From IMG/VR virus record IMGVR_UViG_3300018411_000025, positions 1 to 62,738 of that record: a DNA stretch of 62,738 nt. One strand, 5' to 3'. The position numbers and the translations under genes are program-made. The notes under the pieces were generated by a model. That model was not told where the DNA came from and did not search any database. It saw only the letters and a list, made by a program, of their open reading frames with translations. The stretch is from a virus. Each line of letters begins with the position of its first letter. Position 1 is the stretch's first letter. This document shows positions 8,038 through 15,474 of this stretch, piece by piece.

Positions 8038-8526
8038 TTAGTTACGAATGGAAGCTAAAACGTCATCGGCTTCGTCCATTAGTTCACGGAGTAGTCTCCG
8101 TTGCTGCGAAACGATAACTTCTTCAGGCAGAGCGTCTTTATCGCGCTCGGCATTGCGCGTCAATAGAGTAAGTAGATTTTCTACAAAGTACTTCAGTTCT
8201 ACTTCGTAGCCCGCTAAGGTAAGCTTGCGTGACAAATATTCTTCACGGCGATTAACATTTAAATTAGTATCACTAATAACAATGTTCTTACCTAAGCAAA
8301 TTGCATTATCTAAGCGACGGTTCCAGTCGTCCGTTACTTCCTGCTCGTTAGCTGGAGTGCTTTCCCACTTTGACCAATCGATAACCCCATCAGGAAAACG
8401 AATGCTGTCGCGGTTCACTTCGACAAATTGCTTTTCCGCAACCAGTTTGCGAGCAAAGGTAGACTTCCCTGAACACCCAGGACCAATGCAAATAATTGCA
8501 ATTGGTTTTGTCATATTAGTATTCAT
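8038..8526 (-). CDS. Polynucleotide kinase-like P-loop kinase
   Basis: 162 residues. The Walker A motif GPGCSGKS lies at 15-22, followed by VNRDSIRFPDG (about 39-49), a nucleotide-recognition segment typical of T4 Pnk-type kinases, and IVISDTNLN (about 82-90). The C-terminus has the arginine-rich lid (QQRRLLRELMD). Such kinases put a phosphate on 5'-OH ends of DNA or RNA and help repair cut tRNA or nicked DNA. The phosphatase half of T4 Pnk is absent, though a separate HAD phosphatase is encoded at 17495. A nucleoside/nucleotide kinase role is an alternative. Start ATG 8526 follows AAGGAAATT. Confidence 0.75.
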   Translation of the reverse strand: MNTNMTKPIAIICIGPGCSGKSTFARKLVAEKQFVEVNRDSIRFPDGVIDWSKWESTPANEQEVTDDWNRRLDNAICLGKNIVISDTNLNVNRREEYLSRKLTLAGYEVELKYFVENLLTLLTRNAERDKDALPEEVIVSQQRRLLRELMDEADDVLASIRN

Positions 8527-8544
8527 TATTGAATTTCCTTCTTA

Positions 8545-8874
8545 TTAAATGATTTTAACCGTGTTGTTAAGGAGATTTACATAAACCATGAGGTTAGGGT
8601 AAACTTCGTGAATTAACATTACTGTATCACCATCTAAGTCACCGCCATTGCGTCGTAGATGATCCATTAGTGCCTCCTTATCACTCTCACTAATCTCACG
8701 CTTAGTAAAAAGTGTTCTAGAAAGAAACAGCTCTTTTACGCCACCTAAATGAAGTACTTTAACTGATACCGCGGATAACTGTTTGTGTTTCTGCGCCTTA
8801 ATTCCCGCCGGGCTCATCCACACAGTGTTGTTCTTAGCTTCACCTTTAACAGCGCCATCGTTACCCTTAGCCAT
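8545..8874 (-). CDS. Hypothetical protein, 109 aa
   Basis: The start is set at ATG 8874 (MAKGNDG) because GGAGG lies just upstream; a longer frame to 8889 lacks a ribosome site. Basic N-terminus, then a mixed alpha/beta region ending in beta-like VYPNLMVYVNLLNNTVKII. It overlaps the preceding gene by 8 bases (translational coupling). Family unknown. Confidence 0.7.
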   Translation of the reverse strand: MAKGNDGAVKGEAKNNTVWMSPAGIKAQKHKQLSAVSVKVLHLGGVKELFLSRTLFTKREISESDKEALMDHLRRNGGDLDGDTVMLIHEVYPNLMVYVNLLNNTVKII

Positions 8875-9376
8875 TATTAATCCCTCCAAAGTAGCTTGCT
8901 AATACATCAACCTTATCGCTTTCACCAGTCATGTGATGAAGAAAGACTAAATAGGCCATGCTGTCGAGGATGTCCCCCTTGAGCAGATGGCCGTGTAATG
9001 CTTTAACACAGCCCTCTGGTGACACAAAGAAGCGTTTCCCGTCGTCTTCAGTAATGTTCTTGTTCGACAGTGCTCCATCTTTTAACTCATACTTTTCCTG
9101 CGCATTAAGTAACTTAGCCTTAAGTGCAAGTACGGTATTGTCAACCATGTCCGCCGTATCAGGATGTAGGGCAGGACCTTCTTCCGTGCCTGTAAATAGA
9201 GGGTACAGTTCCTTAATACGGGTTTTGTACCCATTGGTTATCCCAATGCCGACCGGGTCAGTGCCAAGACCATGCGCATCTAGGTTAGAGTTAAAAGAAT
9301 TTAATGCTACCCAAAGCGTCATTATTTGCCCTTCAGTAAGCGACACTCCGTTTATAACTGCGGTTGTTTTATTCAT
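8867..9376 (-). CDS. Hypothetical protein, 169 aa
   Basis: Helical soluble protein starting at ATG 9376 after AGGAGTT. It opens with a beta hairpin-like stretch (TAVINGVSLTEGQI) followed by long helices. No cofactor or catalytic motif is visible. It is translationally coupled to the downstream 109-aa gene and sits between the Ntn-hydrolase-like cluster and the kinase in the - strand accessory block. Confidence 0.7.
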   Translation of the reverse strand: MNKTTAVINGVSLTEGQIMTLWVALNSFNSNLDAHGLGTDPVGIGITNGYKTRIKELYPLFTGTEEGPALHPDTADMVDNTVLALKAKLLNAQEKYELKDGALSNKNITEDDGKRFFVSPEGCVKALHGHLLKGDILDSMAYLVFLHHMTGESDKVDVLASYFGGINNG

Positions 9377-9466
9377 CTGGAACTCCTTCTTCGATTAAAG
9401 ATGTGATTTTAAAAGATACGGGGTTGAAACAGTATCGGTCTAGAGGCTTAACGCCTCCTTACGACT

Positions 9467-10090
9467 TCATAGTTTTCTGCTAAGTACAGATACTTGGGAT
9501 TCTGAGACACCCATAAGAACATTCAGCGCCCAGTTTTTGTCCTCTGGATGTTCTAGTAAAAGAGTTTTATCCTTTTTACGCCCCTCGCCATGTATAGTAA
9601 GTAGACAACCTACATTTTTGTTCCACTGTCTTGGAATACTAACAAAGTTACTCCCAGTGGCGGTATCAAAGCGAGCCGCATGAGCCATCGCCTTTAAAGG
9701 GTCTATTCCGCCCATGCGATAAAACTCGTTTACAAATGGCGTGCCACTCCCCACAGCTTTATGGGTTGAGTAACCGTGCCATAATAATGGGCTCATGGAC
9801 GGTGCTTTATCATTCTTTGTAAATTTCTGAGCTTCGAGGAACCCATCGGAATGGAGAATGCGTAACGTCGTAACTTCAGTAATTGATTCCTTAAGGCGGT
9901 CTTTGTGTCGCCCTGGGTCCTCTAGTAAACAAATAGCCGCCATGATGTTAGGAACAGTACCACAGCAATAAGCGATACGTCCTTCAGTCATAGGAATAAA
10001 TTTTAAGACCTTTTCGTTAGCAACCATGGATCCATTACCCATTTGCGTATCGGAATAAACACGGTCTTTAGTTGTTAGAATCGTAGTCAT
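9467..10090 (-). CDS. Proteasome/HslV-like Ntn hydrolase
   Basis: The start is placed at ATG 10090, which follows AAGGTG at good spacing and gives MTTILTTK; a GTG three codons earlier would hide the threonine. After Met removal Thr1 is the expected nucleophile, with an Asp at position 13 (VYSDTQ) and Lys at 26 (NEKVLKF) matching Thr1/Asp17/Lys33 of HslV and proteasome beta subunits. Later parts also fit: YCCGTVP, then AVGSGTPFV and a helix DPLKAMAHAARFDTATG, as in the HslV C-terminal half. 207 residues is near the usual length. Such enzymes are compartmentalised N-terminal threonine proteases, normally fed by an unfoldase; no HslU partner is visible. Family call is strong; substrate and assembly are unknown. 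Confidence 0.8.
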   Translation of the reverse strand: MTTILTTKDRVYSDTQMGNGSMVANEKVLKFIPMTEGRIAYCCGTVPNIMAAICLLEDPGRHKDRLKESITEVTTLRILHSDGFLEAQKFTKNDKAPSMSPLLWHGYSTHKAVGSGTPFVNEFYRMGGIDPLKAMAHAARFDTATGSNFVSIPRQWNKNVGCLLTIHGEGRKKDKTLLLEHPEDKNWALNVLMGVSESQVSVLSRKL

Positions 10091-10133
10091 TAAAATCACC
10101 TTATAAAAAAGGAGGGGGGGTTAAAAAATAGAC

Positions 10134-10161
10134 AGGCAGGAATACACGTGTATTCCTGCCT
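10134..10161 (-). terminator. Perfect 28-base palindrome, probable terminator
   Basis: Two 14-base arms (10134-10147 and 10148-10161) are exactly self-complementary. On the minus strand the palindrome is followed by TATTTTTTAA, a good T-run, so it can end transcripts from the gene at 10255. G-runs (10111-10120 and 10175-10180) flank it. Confidence 0.7.
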
Positions 10162-10179
10162 AATCAGTAATTAAGGGGG

Positions 10180-10187
10180 GTAATATA
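10180..10187 (-). promoter_or_regulatory. Possible TATATTAC promoter core (weak)
   Basis: On the minus strand this reads TATATTAC, the core shared by three better-supported sites (12092, 28484, 41026). The upstream bases differ (CCA instead of AAAACC). It lies about 90 bases before the Ntn-hydrolase start at 10090. Confidence 0.3.
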
Positions 10188-10254
10188 TGGTCAAGGAAGA
10201 GTTACATTTTTAACACCTCCCTATAAAGTAACAGCGTGCATTATTTAAGCTTAT

Positions 10255-10563
10255 CTATATCAGTCTACGTTTGTCCCTTCTGCCCCAACGATGGGCTGGG
10301 TCTCCATCGAGAAAACTGTACCGACTGCTGCCCATGGGTTCCATTAGATGGACTCCCCTGATATCGTACCATTTACCTTTGTAAAAATAGTACATATGTC
10401 CCTCGACATGGGAATACCAGAACTCACCACCAGGGAATTGGGTTCTCAGTATCTGAGCAAAGTTAAAACACTGCCCTTCCATATAAAGCTTCAACATGTC
10501 GGGATGTGAATCGCGTATAGCACCTATTAAAGCGATTATGTGTCGATGCTCTTCTTTACACAT
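10255..10563 (-). CDS. Small putative papain-like (Cys-His) protein, 102 aa
   Basis: Central pattern GQCFNFAQILRTQFPGG, then WYSHVEGHMYYF, then GKWYDIRG. This Cys (residue about 31), His (about 52/55), Asp (about 67) order, with Y-D-I-R-G at the end, is seen in small phage proteins with a papain/transglutaminase-like fold. If catalytic, it would be a thiol hydrolase; it may equally be an inactive binding domain. It sits directly between two Ntn-hydrolase-like genes, 18 bases after the second, so the three may act together. Start ATG 10563 follows GGGGGAGGG. Function inferred from the motif pattern only. Confidence 0.55.
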   Translation of the reverse strand: MCKEEHRHIIALIGAIRDSHPDMLKLYMEGQCFNFAQILRTQFPGGEFWYSHVEGHMYYFYKGKWYDIRGVHLMEPMGSSRYSFLDGDPAHRWGRRDKRRLI

Positions 10564-10581
10564 ACCCTCCCCCTTAATGCT

Positions 10582-11103
10582 TCAGTTATAGTTCCGGATA
10601 TGCTTTAGGACGCGTTGATTACTCTTTACAGACATTCGGTATGCGATACCAGGTAAAAGAGTAAACCCCATCTTTCCATTGATGCCCTTTAACGTTTTTG
10701 GAATATTCCCTTTGTGGTATGCAAGGGCACCCATCATCTCGTCGGTGTATTCTCCGTGCTCTGTTGGTAGTACGCCGATGCCCGGGTTAGCAATACTAAC
10801 CGATGTGTTTTCTGCTCTACCGCCAATGATTCTATAAATGGGCAAGTCAATACGGCGCGGCACATAGATAAAGGTTGACTGACAGTCGATGATGTGTAAG
10901 GTGCTCTGTACTGCTTTGTTCTCGAGCGTTCTCGTTTTTAGCATTTCTTCGACGATACACATCGCCGTAGTAAGGGCACCTGCTCGGTCTAAAAGTAACC
11001 AGCCGCGTTCGAATTCATGTACTATCGGATACAGAGTTTCTTTGCCTAGAGGGCACATTGTGTCTGAAAACAGGTAAATGGTTTTATCGTCATAAATAAA
11101 CAT
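10582..11103 (-). CDS. Diverged Ntn-hydrolase-like paralogue lacking the N-terminal threonine
   Basis: 173 residues. The opening MFIYDDKTIYLFSDTM resembles the first strands and SDT element of the neighbouring HslV-like proteins, but position 2 is Phe, so no Thr nucleophile can be exposed by Met removal. The middle and C-terminal parts are hard to align and only the overall beta-alpha pattern is kept. Its ATG (11103) overlaps the stop of the upstream active-type paralogue (TAATG) and follows a perfect AGGAG site, so the two are made together. An inactive partner subunit, as in eukaryotic proteasome rings, is a reasonable inference but not shown. Confidence 0.5.
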   Translation of the reverse strand: MFIYDDKTIYLFSDTMCPLGKETLYPIVHEFERGWLLLDRAGALTTAMCIVEEMLKTRTLENKAVQSTLHIIDCQSTFIYVPRRIDLPIYRIIGGRAENTSVSIANPGIGVLPTEHGEYTDEMMGALAYHKGNIPKTLKGINGKMGFTLLPGIAYRMSVKSNQRVLKHIRNYN

Positions 11104-11591
11104 TACTTTGCTCCTTTAATTTTAGTCATTGTAAAATCGGTTAAATCTAAAACATCGAACCCAAAACCACTATAGTTATCTAACATCACTGCGATATCTA
11201 AAGCATCCAAAATATCGGCTCCCGCTAGCAATGCGCCACGTGCATATCCATAACCACTGCCTGAACCAGTGGTTTTGCTTTCTATTCGAAAGCGATTAAC
11301 TAGGGACCATTCATGACTTTTCATGTCCTGCTGGATTGTCCATGTTTCAGGACATTGGCCTTTTACGCAGTAAAATATAGATACCACTTTGTCACGCGAT
11401 GGATAAAAGACGGGTTCTCTAGGTGAATTTACAATTGTTGTTACGAGGTCTATAATCCCAGCAGGGCCAGCCCATACAACGGCCGTGTTCTCATCGAGAA
11501 AGCAAATTTTATCACCTTCGATAAAATAACTGTTGGTGGAGCGTTTACGGTCAGCATAAAGTTTATTATTGTGTAGTACCACTGTAGTCAT
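11103..11591 (-). CDS. Proteasome/HslV-like Ntn hydrolase (second active-type copy)
   Basis: 162 residues starting MTTVVLHNNKLYADRK: after Met loss Thr1, Asp13 (YADRK) and Lys27 (EGDKICFL) fit the Thr/Asp/Lys catalytic set of proteasome beta-type proteases. The C-terminal half carries GSGSGYGYARGALLAGAD followed by a helix and DNYSGFGFDVLDL, very close to the proteasome pattern GSG-ALEAG-A-DPYTG-VDVIDL. It is somewhat short for the family. It is first of three related genes (with 10582 and 9467) that probably arose by duplication. Ribosome site GGAT upstream of 11591. Protease activity is inferred. Confidence 0.8.
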   Translation of the reverse strand: MTTVVLHNNKLYADRKRSTNSYFIEGDKICFLDENTAVVWAGPAGIIDLVTTIVNSPREPVFYPSRDKVVSIFYCVKGQCPETWTIQQDMKSHEWSLVNRFRIESKTTGSGSGYGYARGALLAGADILDALDIAVMLDNYSGFGFDVLDLTDFTMTKIKGAK

Positions 11592-11639
11592 TTTTCGTCA
11601 TCCTTTTTTCATAATAAAAATAGAAAGGGAGTAGGAAAT

Positions 11640-11667
11640 GGGAATAGGGCAGATATGCCCTATTCCC
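11640..11667 (-). terminator. Hairpin terminator
   Basis: A 12-bp perfect stem (11640-11651 with 11656-11667), loop GATA, lies nine bases after the stop of the gene at 11676. The minus strand continues with a moderately T-rich stretch. Confidence 0.7.
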
Positions 11668-11675
11668 AAGTTAAA

Positions 11676-12056
11676 TTATTTTGTTGTCAGATATCCGCCC
11701 ATGCCATCGTGGTCAGCCAGTAACATGCCGTCGAAAATACGTTCTTCTTCAGCTTCGATGTCATCTGTAACATGGTAGAAGTCAGCGTACTTACGCTCTT
11801 TAACTATCTCACCGTCCAAAGCCACGGCACGATGGCGAGCCATAGAGGTTGCTGCAACCTGCTTACCTGGATACTTTAGAGAAAACGCTAGAAGGGCATC
11901 CTTAAGGTTTCCTTCACTTAGTAAACCTAAGGACACAGTATCCGTGACGGTCGCGTCCATAACTTCCAGCGTCCATGATGGGTAGAAGGGCTCGTTGTGT
12001 ACTAAACGGTAACCTAAGACGGGATGGTAGCCTTCAAATGTTTTTTGTGCGTTCAT
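11676..12056 (-). CDS. Hypothetical protein, 126 aa
   Basis: The start is set at ATG 12056 (MNAQKTFEG) because AAAGGTGAA precedes it; a nine-codon extension to 12083 has no ribosome site and would run into the promoter region. Single-domain soluble protein with YHPVLGYRLVHNEPFYPSW near the N-terminus and an acidic C-terminus. No family recognised. It has its own promoter-like sequence (12092-12106) and terminator, so it is probably a separately controlled early gene. Confidence 0.75.
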   Translation of the reverse strand: MNAQKTFEGYHPVLGYRLVHNEPFYPSWTLEVMDATVTDTVSLGLLSEGNLKDALLAFSLKYPGKQVAATSMARHRAVALDGEIVKERKYADFYHVTDDIEAEEERIFDGMLLADHDGMGGYLTTK

Positions 12057-12091
12057 GTTCTTCACCTTTATTAATAGAGTCATTCACTGAA

Positions 12092-12106
12092 GTAATATAG
12101 GTTTTA
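12092..12106 (-). promoter_or_regulatory. Phage promoter-like element TAAAACCTATATTAC
   Basis: Minus-strand 15-mer ending 36 bases before the start codon of the 126-aa gene and directly following a terminator (12121-12149). The identical 15-mer occurs at 28484 and 41026 in the same terminator-promoter-gene order. From memory, phiKZ early promoters share the core TATATTAC. Confidence 0.65.
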
Positions 12107-12120
12107 AACAATATAGAAAC

Positions 12121-12149
12121 ACAGGGAGTAGCGCAGTGCTACTCCCTGT
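12121..12149 (-). terminator. Hairpin terminator
   Basis: A 12-bp stem (12121-12132 with 12138-12149), 5-base loop, lies after the thymidylate kinase stop and just upstream of the promoter-like element for the next gene. Confidence 0.75.
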
Positions 12150-12164
12150 ATCTATCAGTCTACC

Positions 12165-13073
12165 CTACTTTATCCATTGCGATACAAATGACTGTATCTC
12201 TTTACTAATGGCCTCTGGTGTACGCAGAGCCTCTGTTTGCGTATCTATGATAGGAATGCCTTCCCACTCGCTGTTCTCTTCACAGAGAGCTTTATAGATG
12301 CCATAGGCTGAGTCTAAGAGTTGATGATTAGATTCATGTTGGTCTTTCTTACCATCAGCGGCAACGCTGGCATGTTTAGAGCGAGAAGCCATAAGCTCCA
12401 TCGCTATCGATGGTTTAGCATCTAAGAAGAACACTTTATCTGGTTTAGGGAAGTTTACTGCATCAAACTCTAATGCTGCTAGGTGACGTGCTACCACCAT
12501 CCCGTCTTCATGGTCGAGCTTACCTCCTTGGAAGGCACTGTTAGAATAGGGGCTTCTATCTAGGATAACCCAGTGGCCGTCTTCTAGTGCCTGCTTAATA
12601 AAGCTGGAGTCTTTAGCTCGGTCTAAGGCATACGCGCAGCTTATGAGTTCTGGATGTATAGTAGACGCTTCACCGAACTCTCCATTTAAATAACGTTTAA
12701 TGATTTGACCAATCGGTTTACCATAGTTAGGGTAGGTTAAGGTAACCACATATTTTCCTAGACTACGTAGATGCGCCGCTAATAAACGAGTCTGTGTGGC
12801 TTTCCCTACAGAGTCTACACCTTCGATATAGATGAGCTTCCCCTTTTCCGGTTTTAACATCAGGTTATATGCGCCCCAGCTAATCATCTCGCTGCGCATG
12901 TAAATTTCGTCAGTTATGGCGCATTGTAGTACAACATAACTGTCACCTAAAGGGTCAGGCGTATGTACACCAACATAACGGTAACACTCGTTTCGTCGGG
13001 CTAGAAACGAAGCCCCTCTTAGAGAAGGGTCATTGGACGGAACACCAAATGCTTTTTCAAACTCAGTCATCAT
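12165..13073 (-). CDS. tmk: Thymidylate kinase with N-terminal extension
   Basis: 302 residues against about 210 for standard Tmk. The kinase domain starts near residue 79: IYIEGVDSVGKATQT (P-loop 85-93, with Ala where Ser is usual), YPNYGKPIGQIIKRYLNG, DRAKD and the DRSPYSNSAFQG segment (DR(Y/S) motif) all fit dTMP kinase. It phosphorylates dTMP to dTDP. The first 75 residues form a separate small domain (YRYVGVHTPDP, VVLQCAITDEIYMRSEMIS) resembling DUF1653-like beta folds; its role is unknown. With the ThyX-like gene it forms a dTTP supply route. Start at either of two adjacent ATGs (13073 or 13070) after GGATTAA. Confidence 0.85.
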   Translation of the reverse strand: MMTEFEKAFGVPSNDPSLRGASFLARRNECYRYVGVHTPDPLGDSYVVLQCAITDEIYMRSEMISWGAYNLMLKPEKGKLIYIEGVDSVGKATQTRLLAAHLRSLGKYVVTLTYPNYGKPIGQIIKRYLNGEFGEASTIHPELISCAYALDRAKDSSFIKQALEDGHWVILDRSPYSNSAFQGGKLDHEDGMVVARHLAALEFDAVNFPKPDKVFFLDAKPSIAMELMASRSKHASVAADGKKDQHESNHQLLDSAYGIYKALCEENSEWEGIPIIDTQTEALRTPEAISKEIQSFVSQWIK

Positions 13074-13127
13074 TTAATCCTTAGGGTATAATAAGTTTTG
13101 TTTATATGGAAATACGTTTATTAAAGA

Positions 13128-13793
13128 CTACATGTTACCTAAATACGCCCACTCTGGCACATCGGCGTATAAGCGAGCGTCGCCTGTTGTCGCTATCAAT
13201 TTAGGAACGATAAGGTAGTTATGTAAATAGCTAATGAGTTCGGCATAAGTAAGCTTTAGTCCCGGCAGTGAATAGACAGAATTCGCTGTACGACATAAAA
13301 ACTGTAAGTCGTAGTAAAGGTGTTTACTTACCCCATCCATTCGCGTATGGTCATAGCCACTAGCGGGTATGATTAAGCACTCGAGTAACTCTTGAGTCGC
13401 GGGATTGTAGAGACCGATTAACTGCATGTTGTTAACAGCGTCATTGACTACGTCTATAGGGTCGCCGCCCCTAACGTGTTCTAATAAGCGCAGACTTCCT
13501 TGCAGATACGACGTAGGCATATCTGCCGTATGTTCGTAGTGGTGACAATTTTCATCGTTGATGTGTAAAATGAGTTCTTTAGGGGCATCGTAATAAACGT
13601 GTTTCCCCGAAACGTTCAATTTACCAATGATGGTGCCAGTGACACAGTAGGTGCCTGCAATTACAGTAATGTCAGTAATCTTAATAATAAGGCGATTAAC
13701 GCGTATCTGCAAGTACCCTAAGTTTAAGTACTCTTTCTTTGCCATAGGCTGGCTTAATAGCGCTACAAAAATATCAATTAGGTTAGTACCCAT
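13128..13793 (-). CDS. Hypothetical protein, 221 aa
   Basis: Beta-rich N-terminal half (YLQIRVNRLIIKITDITVIAG) and a more helical C-terminal half with several Tyr/His residues. No known motif. It begins four bases after the stop of the zinc-finger-like gene upstream, so the pair is probably cotranslated. No signal peptide or membrane segment. Confidence 0.7.
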   Translation of the reverse strand: MGTNLIDIFVALLSQPMAKKEYLNLGYLQIRVNRLIIKITDITVIAGTYCVTGTIIGKLNVSGKHVYYDAPKELILHINDENCHHYEHTADMPTSYLQGSLRLLEHVRGGDPIDVVNDAVNNMQLIGLYNPATQELLECLIIPASGYDHTRMDGVSKHLYYDLQFLCRTANSVYSLPGLKLTYAELISYLHNYLIVPKLIATTGDARLYADVPEWAYLGNM

Positions 13794-13796
13794 TGC

Positions 13797-14261
13797 CTAT
13801 ACCTCGCTGTTAAAGAGCAGTTTAGCATCGCGCTCAATATCGTTAATGGTAGTTGCCCAATACGGGTGTTGTTCTTTTAACTTTTCAATATAACTGATGC
13901 TGTCATCAACACCTGTCAGTATCCGTTCTTTAAGTTGGGTAAAGAGAGGTAGGTGGTCAGGTGACTCCGCTACCTTTGCTCTTACGCGGGTCATAAACTC
14001 AAAAAGTGTAACCTGGGGCCAGGCAAGAGGAATGCCGTCTACGGAGAAACGCTCCTTGTCTAAACGGCAGCGCCATACGGGCTTATCTACAGTTCCGTCT
14101 GGCATAAGCTGTATCTGCTTACTTCCACACTTAGGGCATACCACACGGACTTCGTGGTTTACTAGAAAGTTTAGATATTCTCGTCTAGCAGCGTGGATTT
14201 TAAAACTCGCTATATTTTCTTTAGGGTAAAGACTGAGGGTTTCAAATCCATCGATGTTCAT
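13797..14261 (-). CDS. Small protein with zinc-ribbon-like segment, 154 aa
   Basis: Residues about 36-72 hold VVCPKCGSKQIQLMPDGT and then WRCRLDKERF, giving CxxC and a third Cys; the fourth ligand of a classic ribbon (CxxC...CxxC) is replaced, so zinc binding is likely but not certain. The C-terminus is a long charged helix (TTINDIERDAKLLFN). It might bind nucleic acid or a host protein. Operon with the genes on both sides; start ATG 14261 after AAGGATATG. Confidence 0.65.
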   Translation of the reverse strand: MNIDGFETLSLYPKENIASFKIHAARREYLNFLVNHEVRVVCPKCGSKQIQLMPDGTVDKPVWRCRLDKERFSVDGIPLAWPQVTLFEFMTRVRAKVAESPDHLPLFTQLKERILTGVDDSISYIEKLKEQHPYWATTINDIERDAKLLFNSEV

Positions 14262-14285
14262 TTATCATATCCTTATAGCAGTAAA

Positions 14286-14307
14286 GCTCACGTCTAACGA
14301 CGTGAGC
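14286..14307 (-). terminator. Hairpin overlapping a stop codon
   Basis: A 9-bp stem (14286-14294 with 14299-14307) includes the TAG stop of the membrane-protein gene in its loop and arm. It probably ends or weakens transcription, or stabilises the 3' end. Confidence 0.5.
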
Positions 14308-15469
14308 GAGTTTGTGCTAGATCAGCAATGACTTCTTGAGCCGCCTGTCTAGGCGTCATAGCTGTAATCGGTCGAGCGGCTAACCATACGTCAATTCCGT
14401 ACTCATCGTCGCAGTCCCACCCGTTTTCTCCCTTGCCAGGTACACGTGCTACCTTTTCATCGGTTTTGGTGAACACATGGAAGCGTTCTAGGTCAGGCGG
14501 TGAGAACCATCGGCTATAGCGACGTTTCAGTATACAGGAAGTTACCTGTAATGTTAGCTGTTCTTCTGGATAGCCTTCTTGAGGAATAGTCGGGAACTGA
14601 AAACATCCTCGCGATACTTCCTCACTGCACTCTACCGTTTCTTTACCTTTAAGCATAGTCTCCCAGTGAAAGATAAAGTTTCTACCCCCTTGCCAACCAC
14701 GGAAGTCTTCATTCTCCATAAGGGCAATACATAGGTGCGTTGTACACGTGTAAAACCCTAACCGATAATGTCCTTTAAATAAACGACTGCTTAGATAAGG
14801 GATTTGGGCAGAGGAGAAACCGATGCCAAACAAACCACAGTTTATCCATAGGTGAAACTGTTCTTCTCCATCAGGGTCGACTGTAACCATGAATTCAGGC
14901 CCACGTGGGCCGACTAGACTAATGTCCCACTGCAGTCTACCTGCATGAAATACGTACCGGCGCCATGCCGTAGTATTGCGTATACGCGTAATAAAAAAGC
15001 GGTCTAGGATACGTCCTTTTTCGTAAGGATTTAATACCCCTTCCATCACGGCGTCTATAAAGGGATAGAGTACAATAAAGTATCCCATTTTAGTAAAGGC
15101 ATGAAGTACGAGTTCAGTGGCTATAATCGGACCCTGTGTTGGTTCTTCAACCAAGGCATTAATAACAACGGCCAAAATAACAATAGGAGCCCAATGCCAT
15201 CGCCCTGTTTTATTAAGGTATTCAATATGACGATTATCATAGGTTAGTGAGTCAAGGATAGCATAGAGTATAATGCAACCTACCCACCATAAACCAATCA
15301 CCCATAAAGAGTCGGCTAATGTAACTCCGGTCCATGTTAATGTTTCTCCAGTCTTAAGGTATAAGCTCAAGACCTCTAATAGACACACGGATAATACTAC
15401 ACTCGTAAAGCTAATATTAGTTAAAGTCCATAGCCGCAAGCGACTAGACGGTATTTTGTTAATAAACAT
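14294..15469 (-). CDS. Multi-pass membrane protein with soluble C-terminal domain, 391 aa
   Basis: About four hydrophobic segments occupy residues 12-160 (for example ISFTSVVLSVCLLEVLSLYL, LWVIGLWWVGCIILYAIL, WAPIVILAVVINALV, GYFIVLYPFIDAV). The remaining 230 residues are soluble, Trp/Arg-rich and beta-like (FMVTVDPDGEEQFHLWINCG), probably facing the cytoplasm. No family recognised. It follows a second small membrane protein by five bases, so the two may form an inner-membrane complex. Possible roles are membrane remodelling or exclusion of other phages, but nothing in the sequence decides this. Confidence 0.75.
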   Translation of the reverse strand: MFINKIPSSRLRLWTLTNISFTSVVLSVCLLEVLSLYLKTGETLTWTGVTLADSLWVIGLWWVGCIILYAILDSLTYDNRHIEYLNKTGRWHWAPIVILAVVINALVEEPTQGPIIATELVLHAFTKMGYFIVLYPFIDAVMEGVLNPYEKGRILDRFFITRIRNTTAWRRYVFHAGRLQWDISLVGPRGPEFMVTVDPDGEEQFHLWINCGLFGIGFSSAQIPYLSSRLFKGHYRLGFYTCTTHLCIALMENEDFRGWQGGRNFIFHWETMLKGKETVECSEEVSRGCFQFPTIPQEGYPEEQLTLQVTSCILKRRYSRWFSPPDLERFHVFTKTDEKVARVPGKGENGWDCDDEYGIDVWLAARPITAMTPRQAAQEVIADLAQTRSRR

Positions 15470-15474
15470 GAAGT

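Noticed and set aside
8958-9398. 146-codon + strand frame
   Set aside because: Antisense to the 169-aa gene with low-complexity Ser/Pro composition; the - strand gene has a good ribosome site and fits the operon.
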